Shown here: one piece after another, positions 1 to 5,423 of the stretch
How positions within the stretch are numbered: position 1 is the first letter of the stretch
How the letters are laid out: every line of letters begins with the position of its first letter
Source of the DNA: an uncultured Collinsella sp.
Lineage (GTDB): Bacteria; Actinomycetota; Coriobacteriia; Coriobacteriales; Coriobacteriaceae
Assembly (NCBI GenBank): GCA_958407085.1
Contig: CATYHY010000047.1
Coordinates: forward strand, 1 to 9,074
Direction: 5' to 3'
DNA length: 9,074 nt
Program-made: the position numbers and the translations under genes
Notes under the pieces: model-generated
Databases searched by the model: none
What the model saw: only the letters and a program-made list of their open reading frames with translations
Told to the model about the DNA's origin: nothing

Positions 1-114
1 TTGCGGCGACAGCAACTTGGGCGCTCCGTCGAGCGATCCCGTAAACAGCGCAAACCCCAGCACCACGGCGGTGCCGATGGAAAGTGCTTGCTTGTAGGCG
101 GGCTTGCGCGACAT
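1..114 (-). CDS. N-terminal fragment of a membrane-anchored or exported protein (partial)
   Basis: Only the first 38 codons are in the window; the gene continues beyond base 1. The ATG at 114-112 is preceded by a good Shine-Dalgarno (AGGAG, about 5 bases upstream), and the frame is open to the edge. The peptide begins MSRKPAYKQALSIG, so it has a short basic head (R3, K4, K8), then a hydrophobic stretch at about residues 9-25, then polar sequence. That is the pattern of a signal peptide or an N-terminal membrane anchor. No lipobox cysteine is visible. The family cannot be identified from this much sequence. It points the same way as the lacI-type gene upstream but is separated from it by 119 bp with its own candidate promoter, so it is probably a separate unit. 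Confidence 0.6.
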   Translation of the reverse strand, partial: MSRKPAYKQALSIGTAVVLGFALFTGSLDGAPKLLSPQ

Positions 115-139
115 TGAGGCTCCTGGATGGACGGTTGGG

Positions 140-167
140 AATCTACCAGTCTAGCAGGAGCCGGCAA
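140..167 (-). promoter_or_regulatory. Candidate sigma70-type promoter for the leftmost gene
   Basis: Reading the minus strand, TTGCCG (167-162) is followed after 16 bp by TAGATT (145-140). The pair lies about 25 bp upstream of the start codon of the partial gene, which leaves a short leader containing the Shine-Dalgarno. The -35 and -10 matches are both imperfect, so this is a tentative call. Confidence 0.35.
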
Positions 168-199
168 GGGCCGTTCTGTCGAACAAATACTTAAGATTT

Positions 200-228
200 G
201 AGACAAACGCTACTGATTCATTTGTCCC
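200..228 (-). repeat. Inverted repeat downstream of the LacI-type gene (possible weak terminator)
   Basis: On the minus strand GGGACAAA (228-221) can pair with TTTGTCTC (207-200) across a 13-base loop, giving 8 pairs with one G-U. It starts 6 bases after the regulator stop codon. No U-run follows, so it is not a convincing intrinsic terminator. A second small repeat, CAAAT/ATTTG at 184-200, lies beside it. Confidence 0.35.
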
Positions 229-233
229 GCGGT

Positions 234-1244
234 CTAGATCGAGGTGGAGTCGAGCCAGTTGAGCTTGCACTCGAGAATGCGCTGCTCGCCGGGTTCGCTG
301 CTTCCGTCAAGTAGGGCGAGCAGCATCTCGGCTGCTTCGCGACCTTCTTGGTCGACGGGCTCGATGATGGTGGAGACGGTCGGTGTGGTGAGATTAGTCC
401 AGTCTTCGCAGTTGAGTCCCAAAAGGCCGATTTGCTGCGGAAGCAGATGGGCCATTGGCTGGAGGGCCTTGTAGACACGGGGAAGTGCCCACTGATTTTG
501 CACGAAGATAAGGGTTCGCTTGGCGGGATTGAACTTGAATTTAAAGTATTCAGTGAGCTCGTTGATTGACGGCTTGTTGTGATCGATGGGAATCGCTTTG
601 TAGAGCCGCCCGTTCGCTGCCAGCGCCTCGGCATACCCCTGAAAACGCTCCATGCGGGTGCGCATTTCGGTCATGTTGGCGGCAATGGAAAAGAAATCTT
701 CGTAGCCGGCGTCGAGGAGTGCCTGTGTGGCGTTGTACACGCCGTCGTAAAGGTTGGTTTTGATCCAGCTGGTACCTGGGCTATAGATGGCCGCATCGAA
801 AAAGACGACCGGCTTGCCGGCGCGTCTAATGCGGTCATGCACGGCTTTGAAGTTTGCCGTGGGCTGGATGATAAAGCCATCGACGCCCAGCGAGAGCATC
901 TTGTCGACGTACATGAGCTCGGTCTCGGGGTTAAAGTTGCTCGTGCAAACGACCGTCTGGTAGCCCGCGGGGAGCATGACCTGCTCCATGCCATTGAGAA
1001 CGAGCCCCGCCCATTTGTTGGTGTTATCCAAAATGATGATGGCAATGACGTGGGTTTGCTTGCCGGTGAGCGTCTGCGCTTGGGCGTTGGGAACGTATCC
1101 GAGTTCCTTAATGACGCGCGCGATTTTGTTCTGCGTCTTCTCGCTAAGCTTTTCTCGTTTGTCGTTGAGGTAATACGAGACGCTTGCCGTCGAGGTTCCC
1201 GCCTCTCGAGCGACGTCTGCGATCGTAACGCGCTGTTTTGCCAC
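234..1244 (-). CDS. LacI-family transcriptional regulator
   Basis: A 336-residue DNA-binding repressor, normal length for the family. Residues 6-26 form the LacI helix-turn-helix (VTIADVAREAGTSTASVSYYL). Residues 49-61 are the hinge (GYVPNAQAQTLTG), with Q57 where the family usually has Arg. The rest is a periplasmic-binding-protein-like effector domain, with the family signatures RMERFQGYAEAL at 198-209 (approximate) and NCEDWTN at 278-284. I chose the GTG at 1244 because GGAAGGAG lies just upstream and the family motif begins right after it. The in-frame ATG at 1280 has no ribosome binding site and would add 12 atypical residues. The gene is divergent from the PTS/transketolase cluster, so it most likely represses that cluster in response to the incoming sugar or its phosphate. 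The effector cannot be read from sequence. Confidence 0.93.
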   Translation of the reverse strand: MAKQRVTIADVAREAGTSTASVSYYLNDKREKLSEKTQNKIARVIKELGYVPNAQAQTLTGKQTHVIAIIILDNTNKWAGLVLNGMEQVMLPAGYQTVVCTSNFNPETELMYVDKMLSLGVDGFIIQPTANFKAVHDRIRRAGKPVVFFDAAIYSPGTSWIKTNLYDGVYNATQALLDAGYEDFFSIAANMTEMRTRMERFQGYAEALAANGRLYKAIPIDHNKPSINELTEYFKFKFNPAKRTLIFVQNQWALPRVYKALQPMAHLLPQQIGLLGLNCEDWTNLTTPTVSTIIEPVDQEGREAAEMLLALLDGSSEPGEQRILECKLNWLDSTSI

Positions 1245-1466
1245 AGCGACTCCTTCCGACAGATGAGCATTTTCCAACATGATGACTTTGAGTCTTGGTG
1301 AAGGATACGCTTCGGTGAGCGGCTTTTTCCTTTCATATGAGTATGCAACAAATGCGGCATACGGGTGGGGTCGAAATTTGTGACCGGCATGCGCATCTGC
1401 CGTCTACCGAGAAAATCAAATACTTCTTGACTTTTGAAATCGAGGGCAAAATCGCAGGATTCATTT

Positions 1467-1499
1467 TTGGTTAAACGCATAACTAAATCGCATAACCAA
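1467..1499. repeat. Nested repeats upstream of the PTS operon promoter
   Basis: TTGGTTA (1467-1473) and TAACCAA (1493-1499) are a perfect 7-bp inverted repeat with a 19-bp spacer. Inside it, CGCATAAC occurs twice in direct orientation (1476-1483 and 1489-1496, 13 bp apart). The segment GTTAAACGCATAAC (1470-1483) is also a 10-of-14 dyad with a central CG, the layout of LacI-family operators. The cluster is centred about 80 bp upstream of the predicted transcription start. Which protein binds it is unknown. Confidence 0.4.
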
Positions 1500-1530
1500 C
1501 GCTCTGACCTGCGCGTTTACCGAAATAAGC

Positions 1531-1559
1531 TGGCATTAAGAAAAACGAGCACCTATATT
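1531..1559 (+). promoter_or_regulatory. Candidate promoter of the PTS/transketolase operon
   Basis: TATATT (1554-1559) is a good -10 hexamer. The hexamer 17 bp upstream, TGGCAT (1531-1536), is a poor -35, as expected for a promoter that is weak or needs an activator. Transcription would start near 1566, giving a leader of about 95 bases before the permease gene. A dyad typical of a repressor site lies on the predicted start. Confidence 0.4.
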
Positions 1560-1561
1560 GT

Positions 1562-1575
1562 TCTTGTCGAAAAGA
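1562..1575. promoter_or_regulatory. Candidate LacI-type operator over the transcription start
   Basis: TCTTGTCGAAAAGA matches its own reverse complement at 12 of 14 positions and has a central TCGA, as LacI-family operators usually have a central CG. It starts 2 bp after the -10 hexamer, so a bound repressor would block the promoter. Assignment to the divergent LacI-type protein is inference from position and symmetry. Confidence 0.4.
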
Positions 1576-1603
1576 CAGCAAGTCCAAACGGCAGGGGATG
1601 CTC

Positions 1604-1615
1604 CGGAGGCCTCCG
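1604..1615. repeat. Perfect 12-bp palindrome in the operon leader
   Basis: CGGAGGCCTCCG is its own reverse complement. It lies 45 bp before the permease start codon. It is flanked by two copies of CAAACGG (1585-1591 and 1616-1622) and by a possible outer pairing AAGACA/TGTCTT (1572-1577 with 1623-1628). Role unknown. Confidence 0.4.
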
Positions 1616-1659
1616 CAAACGGTGTCTTGCGCACGCAACTCTATGAAAAGAGGGAAGCA

Positions 1660-3132
1660 ATGAAGATCGTAGGCGTTGCCGCCTGTACTGTGGGTATCGC
1701 CCACACGTATATGGCCCAGAAGGCGATTCAGGATGAATGCGCCGCCCGTGGCATCGAGTGCAAGGTCGAGGCTCAGGGTGGCCTGGGTATCGAGAATGAG
1801 CTCACGCAGGAAGACGTGGACTCCGCCGACCTGGTCCTGGAGTCCGTCGACGTGGGTGTCGAGAACGAGGACCGTTTTGAGCAGAAGATGGCCGAGGGCA
1901 AGTTCCTGAAGGTCGGCACCTCTGATGTAATCGCCGATCCGGTAAAGATCATCGACCAGGCCATTGAGATCATCAAGGCGACGGGTGGCGCCGTTGACGC
2001 GCCCAAGGCCGAGGCCAAGGCAGAGAAGAAGGCCGTCTCCGCTGCCCCGCAGGCCCCGACACCGGCGTCCAAGCAGTCTATCTTTGCCGATCCTGGCAAG
2101 ACGCTGCTCAATGCATTCAATACCGGCGTTTCCTATTTTATCCCCATCGTCGTTATCGGCGGCGTGTTTCTTGCCTTCTCGCTGGCATCCGGTACCGCCG
2201 GCGCCAACGGCATGGAGGTTACGAACCCGCTGATGGTGAGCCTTAACACCATCGGCATGGCCGGCATCTCCATGATGATCCCGGTGCTTGCGGCATACAT
2301 CTCCTACTCGATGGCCGGCAAGCCCGCGCTCGCCCCCGGTTTTGTCCTGGGCTACCTGGTCAATAACGCAGTCGTTACCCCTAACGGCAACAGCGTTTCG
2401 ACCGGCTTCTTGGGCGCCATGATCATGGCGGTCATCTGCGGCTACTTTGTCCGCTGGATGAAGACCTGGAAGGTCAACAACACCATCCAGACCATCATGC
2501 CCATCCTGATCATCCCGATTCTGACCTCGCTTGTCCTGGGCATGGCCTATATCTACATCCTGGCCACGCCGCTTGGCTTTGTGATGGACTGGCTCACCGG
2601 CGTGCTCGGCAGCCTGCAGGGCGGTTCCGCAGTTGTCCTGGGTCTGGTCATTGGCGTTATGACCGCCTTCGATATGGGTGGCCCCATCAACAAGACCGCC
2701 TCGACCTTCACCATGGCCATCATGGCCTCCGGTATCTACGGTCCTAACGGTATGTTCCGCGTCGCCGTCGCCGTTCCCCCGATCGCCTGTGGCCTCGCTG
2801 CGCTCATCGCCAAGAACAAGTTCGATGACGCTGACCGCCAGATGGGCATCTCCGCGCTGTTCATGGGCTGCATCGGTATTACCGAGGGCGCTATCCCCTT
2901 CGCGGTCAAGGACCTCGGTCACACCCTGCCCGGCATTTGCATCGGCTCTGCCGTGGGTGCGGCACTTGCCGCCTTCCAGGGCATCGACTGCTACGTCCCG
3001 CACGGTGGCTTTATCGTCGCCCTTGCCACCAACAACGTCGCGCTGTTCTGCCTGGACATCGTGATTGGCGCCGTGGTCGCCGCTGCAATCCTGATTGCCA
3101 TGAAGCCCACGCTCGATAAGCAGGCCAAGTAA
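1660..3132 (+). CDS. Fructose-family PTS permease, EIIB and EIIC domains
   Basis: A 490-residue membrane transporter that imports a sugar while phosphorylating it. Residues 1-107 are a fructose-type EIIB with the phosphocysteine C9 in AACTVGIAHTYMA. The family usually has CPTG here, so the CTVG form is slightly unusual. GLGIENELT (41-49) is also typical. Residues 108-142 are an Ala/Pro/Lys linker. Residues 143-490 are EIIC with about nine hydrophobic segments and the motifs DMGGPINKTA (338-347), ITEGAIPFA (407-415) and YVPHGG (445-450). There is no EIIA domain; one is encoded at the end of the cluster. The ATG at 1660 is chosen because AGAGGGA precedes it and EIIB starts immediately. Upstream in-frame TTG codons lack a ribosome binding site. 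The substrate is not readable from sequence. Fructose-family systems may phosphorylate C1 or C6. Confidence 0.93.
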   Translation: MKIVGVAACTVGIAHTYMAQKAIQDECAARGIECKVEAQGGLGIENELTQEDVDSADLVLESVDVGVENEDRFEQKMAEGKFLKVGTSDVIADPVKIIDQAIEIIKATGGAVDAPKAEAKAEKKAVSAAPQAPTPASKQSIFADPGKTLLNAFNTGVSYFIPIVVIGGVFLAFSLASGTAGANGMEVTNPLMVSLNTIGMAGISMMIPVLAAYISYSMAGKPALAPGFVLGYLVNNAVVTPNGNSVSTGFLGAMIMAVICGYFVRWMKTWKVNNTIQTIMPILIIPILTSLVLGMAYIYILATPLGFVMDWLTGVLGSLQGGSAVVLGLVIGVMTAFDMGGPINKTASTFTMAIMASGIYGPNGMFRVAVAVPPIACGLAALIAKNKFDDADRQMGISALFMGCIGITEGAIPFAVKDLGHTLPGICIGSAVGAALAAFQGIDCYVPHGGFIVALATNNVALFCLDIVIGAVVAAAILIAMKPTLDKQAK

Positions 3133-3146
3133 ACCTTTAAGGACTC

Positions 3147-3234
3147 CGGTTGTGCGGAGGGATGGATTTGACTCCGCACAACCGCCCCTACACAACAAAA
3201 TCCATCCGTACTGATAGGGCCCACATCTGGGTCC
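3147..3234 (+). repeat. Structured intercistronic RNA region between the permease and gatZ-like genes
   Basis: Three pairings are visible. First, a perfect 13-bp stem (3147-3159 with 3172-3184) with a 12-base loop. Second, ten loop bases, GGATGGATTT (3160-3169), are perfectly complementary to AAATCCATCC (3198-3207), so the region could fold alternatively or form a kissing or pseudoknot-like contact. Third, a 7-bp stem GGGCCCA/TGGGTCC (3217-3223 with 3228-3234) with a CATC loop. No U-run follows the first stem, so it is not an intrinsic terminator. A 3'-end stabiliser for the permease message, a processing site or a regulatory RNA are the options. Confidence 0.6.
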
Positions 3235-3276
3235 CAGGGAACTTTTGTCAAAAATCCTCTGGAGAAGGAGAACAAA

Positions 3277-4551
3277 ATGTCCAACCTCACCATCCGTCAG
3301 GCCGTTCAGGGCATGCTCAAGCTGCAGGATAGCGGCGATCACGCAACCATGGTCGGCATTGGCCCCATGAGCCCCAACCTGATTCAGGCCGTGTTCGAGC
3401 TTGCCAAGGACGAGGATTTCCCGCCCATGTTTATCGCCAGCCGCAACCAGGTCGATATGGACGAGATGGGCGCCGGCTACGTCAACGGTTGGGACCAGAC
3501 GCGCTTTGCCGCCGACATCAAGAAGGTTGCCGACGAGGTGGGTTACACCGGTCCGTACTACCTGTGCCGCGATCACGGCGGTCCGTGGCAGCGCGACGAG
3601 GAGCGTAACGCCCACCTGCCCGAGGACGAGGCCATGGAGCTCGCCCGCAAGTCCTTCGTCGCCGACATGGAGGCGGGCTTTGACCTGCTGATGGTCGACC
3701 CCACCAAGGACCCCTATCAGATCGGCAAGGTTATTCCGCTCGACGTGGTGCTTCGCCGCACGATCGATCTTATCGACTACCTTGAGCAGTACCGTCGCGA
3801 GCATAACCTGCCCGAGGTCGCCTATGAGGTCGGTACCGAGGAGACCAATGGCGGCTTGACCTCTACCGATAAGTACGAGGAGTTCATTTCTCAGCTGCAG
3901 CCCGAGCTCGAGAAGCGCGGCTGCCCCATGCCCACCTTTATCGTCGGCCAGACCGGCACCCTTACCCGCTGGACGGAGCAGGTCGGTCACTACAACTTCA
4001 AGAACGCCCGCGAGCTTGCCGATATGGCCAAGCGCTATGGCGTGGGCCTGAAGGAGCACAACGCCGACTATCTGGACGACGCGACGCTGCTCGAGCACAT
4101 CCCGGCACACGTGACCGCCTCCAACGTCGCTCCGCAGTATGGCACCGAGGAGACCCGCGCCTACCTCAAGCTCTGCGCCACCGAGCAGATCCTGGTCGAC
4201 AACGGTCTGTGCGATGACCCCTCCGACCTGTATCACACGCTGCTGGTCAAGGCTATCAAGACCGAGCGCTGGCGCAAGTGGATGACTGGCGACGACGTCA
4301 ACCTGCAGGTCGATGACATCCTTGCCGACGATGAGCTCAGCCTGAAGATCCTGGATGTCTCCGGCCACTATGCGTTCAACGATCCCGAGGTCAAGGAGCA
4401 GGTCGAGAAGCTCTATCGCAACCTCGCTGCCCAGGACATCGACGGCAAGCGCTTTGTGATCGAGCACATCAAGCGCCCGATCAAGCAGTACGTCGTCGGT
4501 CTTAACCTCAAGGGCGTCACGAGCCGCATCGAGAAGGCTCTCGAGGACTAA
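3277..4551 (+). CDS. GatZ/KbaZ-like class II D-tagatose-bisphosphate aldolase subunit family protein (stand-alone)
   Basis: A 424-residue cytosolic TIM-barrel protein, normal length for the GatZ/KbaZ family. Visible family motifs are IASRNQVD (53-60), RDHGGPWQR (98-106, with candidate metal or catalytic D99/H100), LLMVDPTKD (137-145), YEVGTEETNGG (183-193), FIVGQTGTLTRW (221-232) and LKEHNADY (258-265). GatZ and KbaZ were named as non-catalytic partners of the GatY/KbaY aldolase, but no GatY/KbaY gene is present here. From memory of the applied literature, stand-alone members have been used as tagatose-6-phosphate/fructose-6-phosphate 4-epimerases, so an epimerase acting on the PTS product is a reasonable inference, not a demonstrated fact. 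The older name tagatose-6-phosphate kinase is not supported, as no kinase motif is seen. The start has an excellent Shine-Dalgarno (GGAGAAGGAG). It is the second gene of the cluster, 144 bp after the permease. Confidence 0.85.
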   Translation: MSNLTIRQAVQGMLKLQDSGDHATMVGIGPMSPNLIQAVFELAKDEDFPPMFIASRNQVDMDEMGAGYVNGWDQTRFAADIKKVADEVGYTGPYYLCRDHGGPWQRDEERNAHLPEDEAMELARKSFVADMEAGFDLLMVDPTKDPYQIGKVIPLDVVLRRTIDLIDYLEQYRREHNLPEVAYEVGTEETNGGLTSTDKYEEFISQLQPELEKRGCPMPTFIVGQTGTLTRWTEQVGHYNFKNARELADMAKRYGVGLKEHNADYLDDATLLEHIPAHVTASNVAPQYGTEETRAYLKLCATEQILVDNGLCDDPSDLYHTLLVKAIKTERWRKWMTGDDVNLQVDDILADDELSLKILDVSGHYAFNDPEVKEQVEKLYRNLAAQDIDGKRFVIEHIKRPIKQYVVGLNLKGVTSRIEKALED

Positions 4552-4570
4552 GTAGCTTTTCCTACACGAC

Positions 4571-4606
4571 GCCGGGCCTGGGGCATGTCCCAGCCGCAGG
4601 CCCGGC
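4571..4606 (+). repeat. GC-rich hairpin after the gatZ-like gene
   Basis: GCCGGGCCT (4571-4579) pairs perfectly with AGGCCCGGC (4598-4606). Inside, GGG (4580-4582) can pair with CCC (4589-4591). It lies immediately before the intrinsic terminator at 4609-4644 and has no U-run of its own. The two tandem hairpins could together protect the upstream message or tune read-through. Confidence 0.55.
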
Positions 4607-4608
4607 AC

Positions 4609-4644
4609 ATAGGACAAAGGGACATCCCCTTTGTCCTATTTTTT
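4609..4644 (+). terminator. Strong intrinsic terminator inside the cluster
   Basis: A perfect 13-bp stem (ATAGGACAAAGGG at 4609-4621 with CCCTTTGTCCTAT at 4627-4639), a 5-base loop and then a run of six T (4639-4644). This is the clearest Rho-independent terminator in the window. It lies between the gatZ-like gene and the transaldolase gene, and only 32 bases separate it from the transaldolase start codon. Expression of the downstream genes therefore needs read-through, antitermination or a promoter inside the gatZ-like gene. Confidence 0.8.
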
Positions 4645-4652
4645 GAGTTTTG

Positions 4653-4670
4653 GATTCCTTCGAAGGAGTT
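4653..4670 (+). promoter_or_regulatory. Palindrome covering the transaldolase Shine-Dalgarno
   Basis: TCCTTCGAAGGA (4656-4667) is a perfect 12-bp palindrome. As RNA, 4653-4659 can pair with 4664-4670 (7 pairs, two G-U) around a UCGA loop. This would hide the AGGAG that serves the start at 4677. It could equally be a DNA operator, since its centre is CG. Confidence 0.4.
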
Positions 4671-4676
4671 TGCACC

Positions 4677-5360
4677 ATGAAGTTCTTTATCGATACTGCC
4701 AATCTGGACGAGATCGCCGAGGCCAAGAGCTGGGGCTGCCTGGCCGGTGTTACCACCAACCCGTCCCTGTACGCCAAGACCGGCGGCAAGCTTGCCGACT
4801 TTGAGCCGCATATGCTCAAGATTGCCGAGCTCTGCGAGGGCCTGCCCGTTTCCGCCGAGTCTACCGCTACCACTGCCGAGGGTATGATCGAGGAGGGCAA
4901 GCGCCTTGCCGCCCTCGCCCCCAACATCGTGGTCAAGCTTCCCGTGTGCGAGGCCGGCCTTGCCGCCTGCCGTGCACTGGCCGATGCTGGCGTGCGCGTC
5001 AACATGACGCTCGTCTTCTCGCCGACGCAGGCCCTTATGGCCGCCAATGCCGGTGCTCGCTACATCAGCCCGTTTGTCGGTCGTTTCGATGACATCGCCG
5101 AGGACGGTATCTCGCAGCTCGACAACGTCGTGACCTGCATTAAGAACTACGACTGGACGGGCAAGAACGTCGACGACACCGTCGAGATCATCACCGCCTC
5201 GGTTCGTACGCCCAACCACGTGACCCAGGCCGCGCTACTCGGTGCCGATATTGCGACCGTGCCCATGGCCGCTCTCAAGAAGTGCCTGCATCATCCGCTG
5301 ACCGACCAGGGCCTCGCCTCTTTTGAGGCTGACTGGCAGAAGGTCGTCGCTCAGGCTTAA
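4677..5360 (+). CDS. Transaldolase of the small (TalC/Fsa-like) subfamily
   Basis: A 227-residue cytosolic class I aldolase-fold enzyme that moves a dihydroxyacetone unit between sugar phosphates in the non-oxidative pentose phosphate pathway. Motifs are FIDTANLDEI (4-13), GVTTNPSL (24-31), the Schiff-base lysine K87 in IVVKLPV (84-90), VNMTLVFS (108-115) and ISPFVGRFDD (130-139). The family also contains fructose-6-phosphate aldolases. E. coli FsaA has Gln59 and Tyr131 where this protein has E61 and F133, and the latter are the transaldolase-type residues, so transaldolase is preferred. The ATG at 4677 is chosen for the GAAGGAG upstream and the family start MKFFIDTA; an upstream ATG at 4650 in the same frame lacks support. 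It lies after an intrinsic terminator and 63 bp before the transketolase N-subunit gene. Confidence 0.9.
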   Translation: MKFFIDTANLDEIAEAKSWGCLAGVTTNPSLYAKTGGKLADFEPHMLKIAELCEGLPVSAESTATTAEGMIEEGKRLAALAPNIVVKLPVCEAGLAACRALADAGVRVNMTLVFSPTQALMAANAGARYISPFVGRFDDIAEDGISQLDNVVTCIKNYDWTGKNVDDTVEIITASVRTPNHVTQAALLGADIATVPMAALKKCLHHPLTDQGLASFEADWQKVVAQA

Positions 5361-5371
5361 CGAGTGGATTG

Positions 5372-5400
5372 CCCCGGCATCGCGTCATCCGGTGCCGGGG
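5372..5400 (+). repeat. Intercistronic hairpin between transaldolase and transketolase genes
   Basis: CCCCGGCA (5372-5379) pairs perfectly with TGCCGGGG (5393-5400) across a 13-base loop, followed by TTGTT. The interrupted T-run makes it at most a weak attenuator. It lies 23 bp before the transketolase start. Confidence 0.5.
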
Positions 5401-5423
5401 TTGTTCTCAAGAGAGGAATTCGT

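Larger units (their letters stand above)
1245..1659. promoter_or_regulatory. Divergent control region between the regulator and the PTS operon
   Basis: A 415-bp spacer, AT-richer than the flanking genes, with no credible coding sequence. It holds a candidate operon promoter (1531-1559), a central-CG dyad on the predicted start site (1562-1575), a cluster of direct and inverted repeats (1467-1499), a short CGGCA/TGCCG inverted repeat (1385-1402), and a leader of about 95 bases with a perfect 12-bp palindrome (1604-1615). I did not find a convincing promoter for the regulator gene on the minus strand. Confidence 0.7.

Noticed and set aside
1136..1149. TCTTCTCGCTAAGC inside the LacI-type gene as an auxiliary operator
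   Set aside because: It resembles the site at 1562-1575 on one side only, its dyad symmetry is poor, and it is within coding sequence, so chance is likely.
1245..1280. An upstream ATG start for the LacI-type gene
   Set aside because: No Shine-Dalgarno precedes it, whereas the GTG at 1244 has GGAAGGAG and gives the normal family N-terminus.
1434..1646. A 70-codon plus-strand frame in the divergent control region
   Set aside because: It starts at TTG with no ribosome binding site, spans the candidate promoter and operator, and encodes a basic low-information peptide.
3217..3240. T-box or similar leader element suggested by GGGTCCC-type sequence
   Set aside because: No specifier loop or T-box consensus is present, and the downstream gene is not an amino-acid gene.
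3277..4551. Annotation as tagatose-6-phosphate kinase
   Set aside because: This is a historical name for the GatZ family; no ATP-binding or sugar-kinase motif is visible.
1483..4617. A 1044-codon open frame on the minus strand spanning the permease and gatZ-like genes
   Set aside because: It is antisense to two clear family-matched genes. Its product is a His/Asp/Val/Leu-rich shadow translation without any domain. It reflects strong codon bias on the plus strand.
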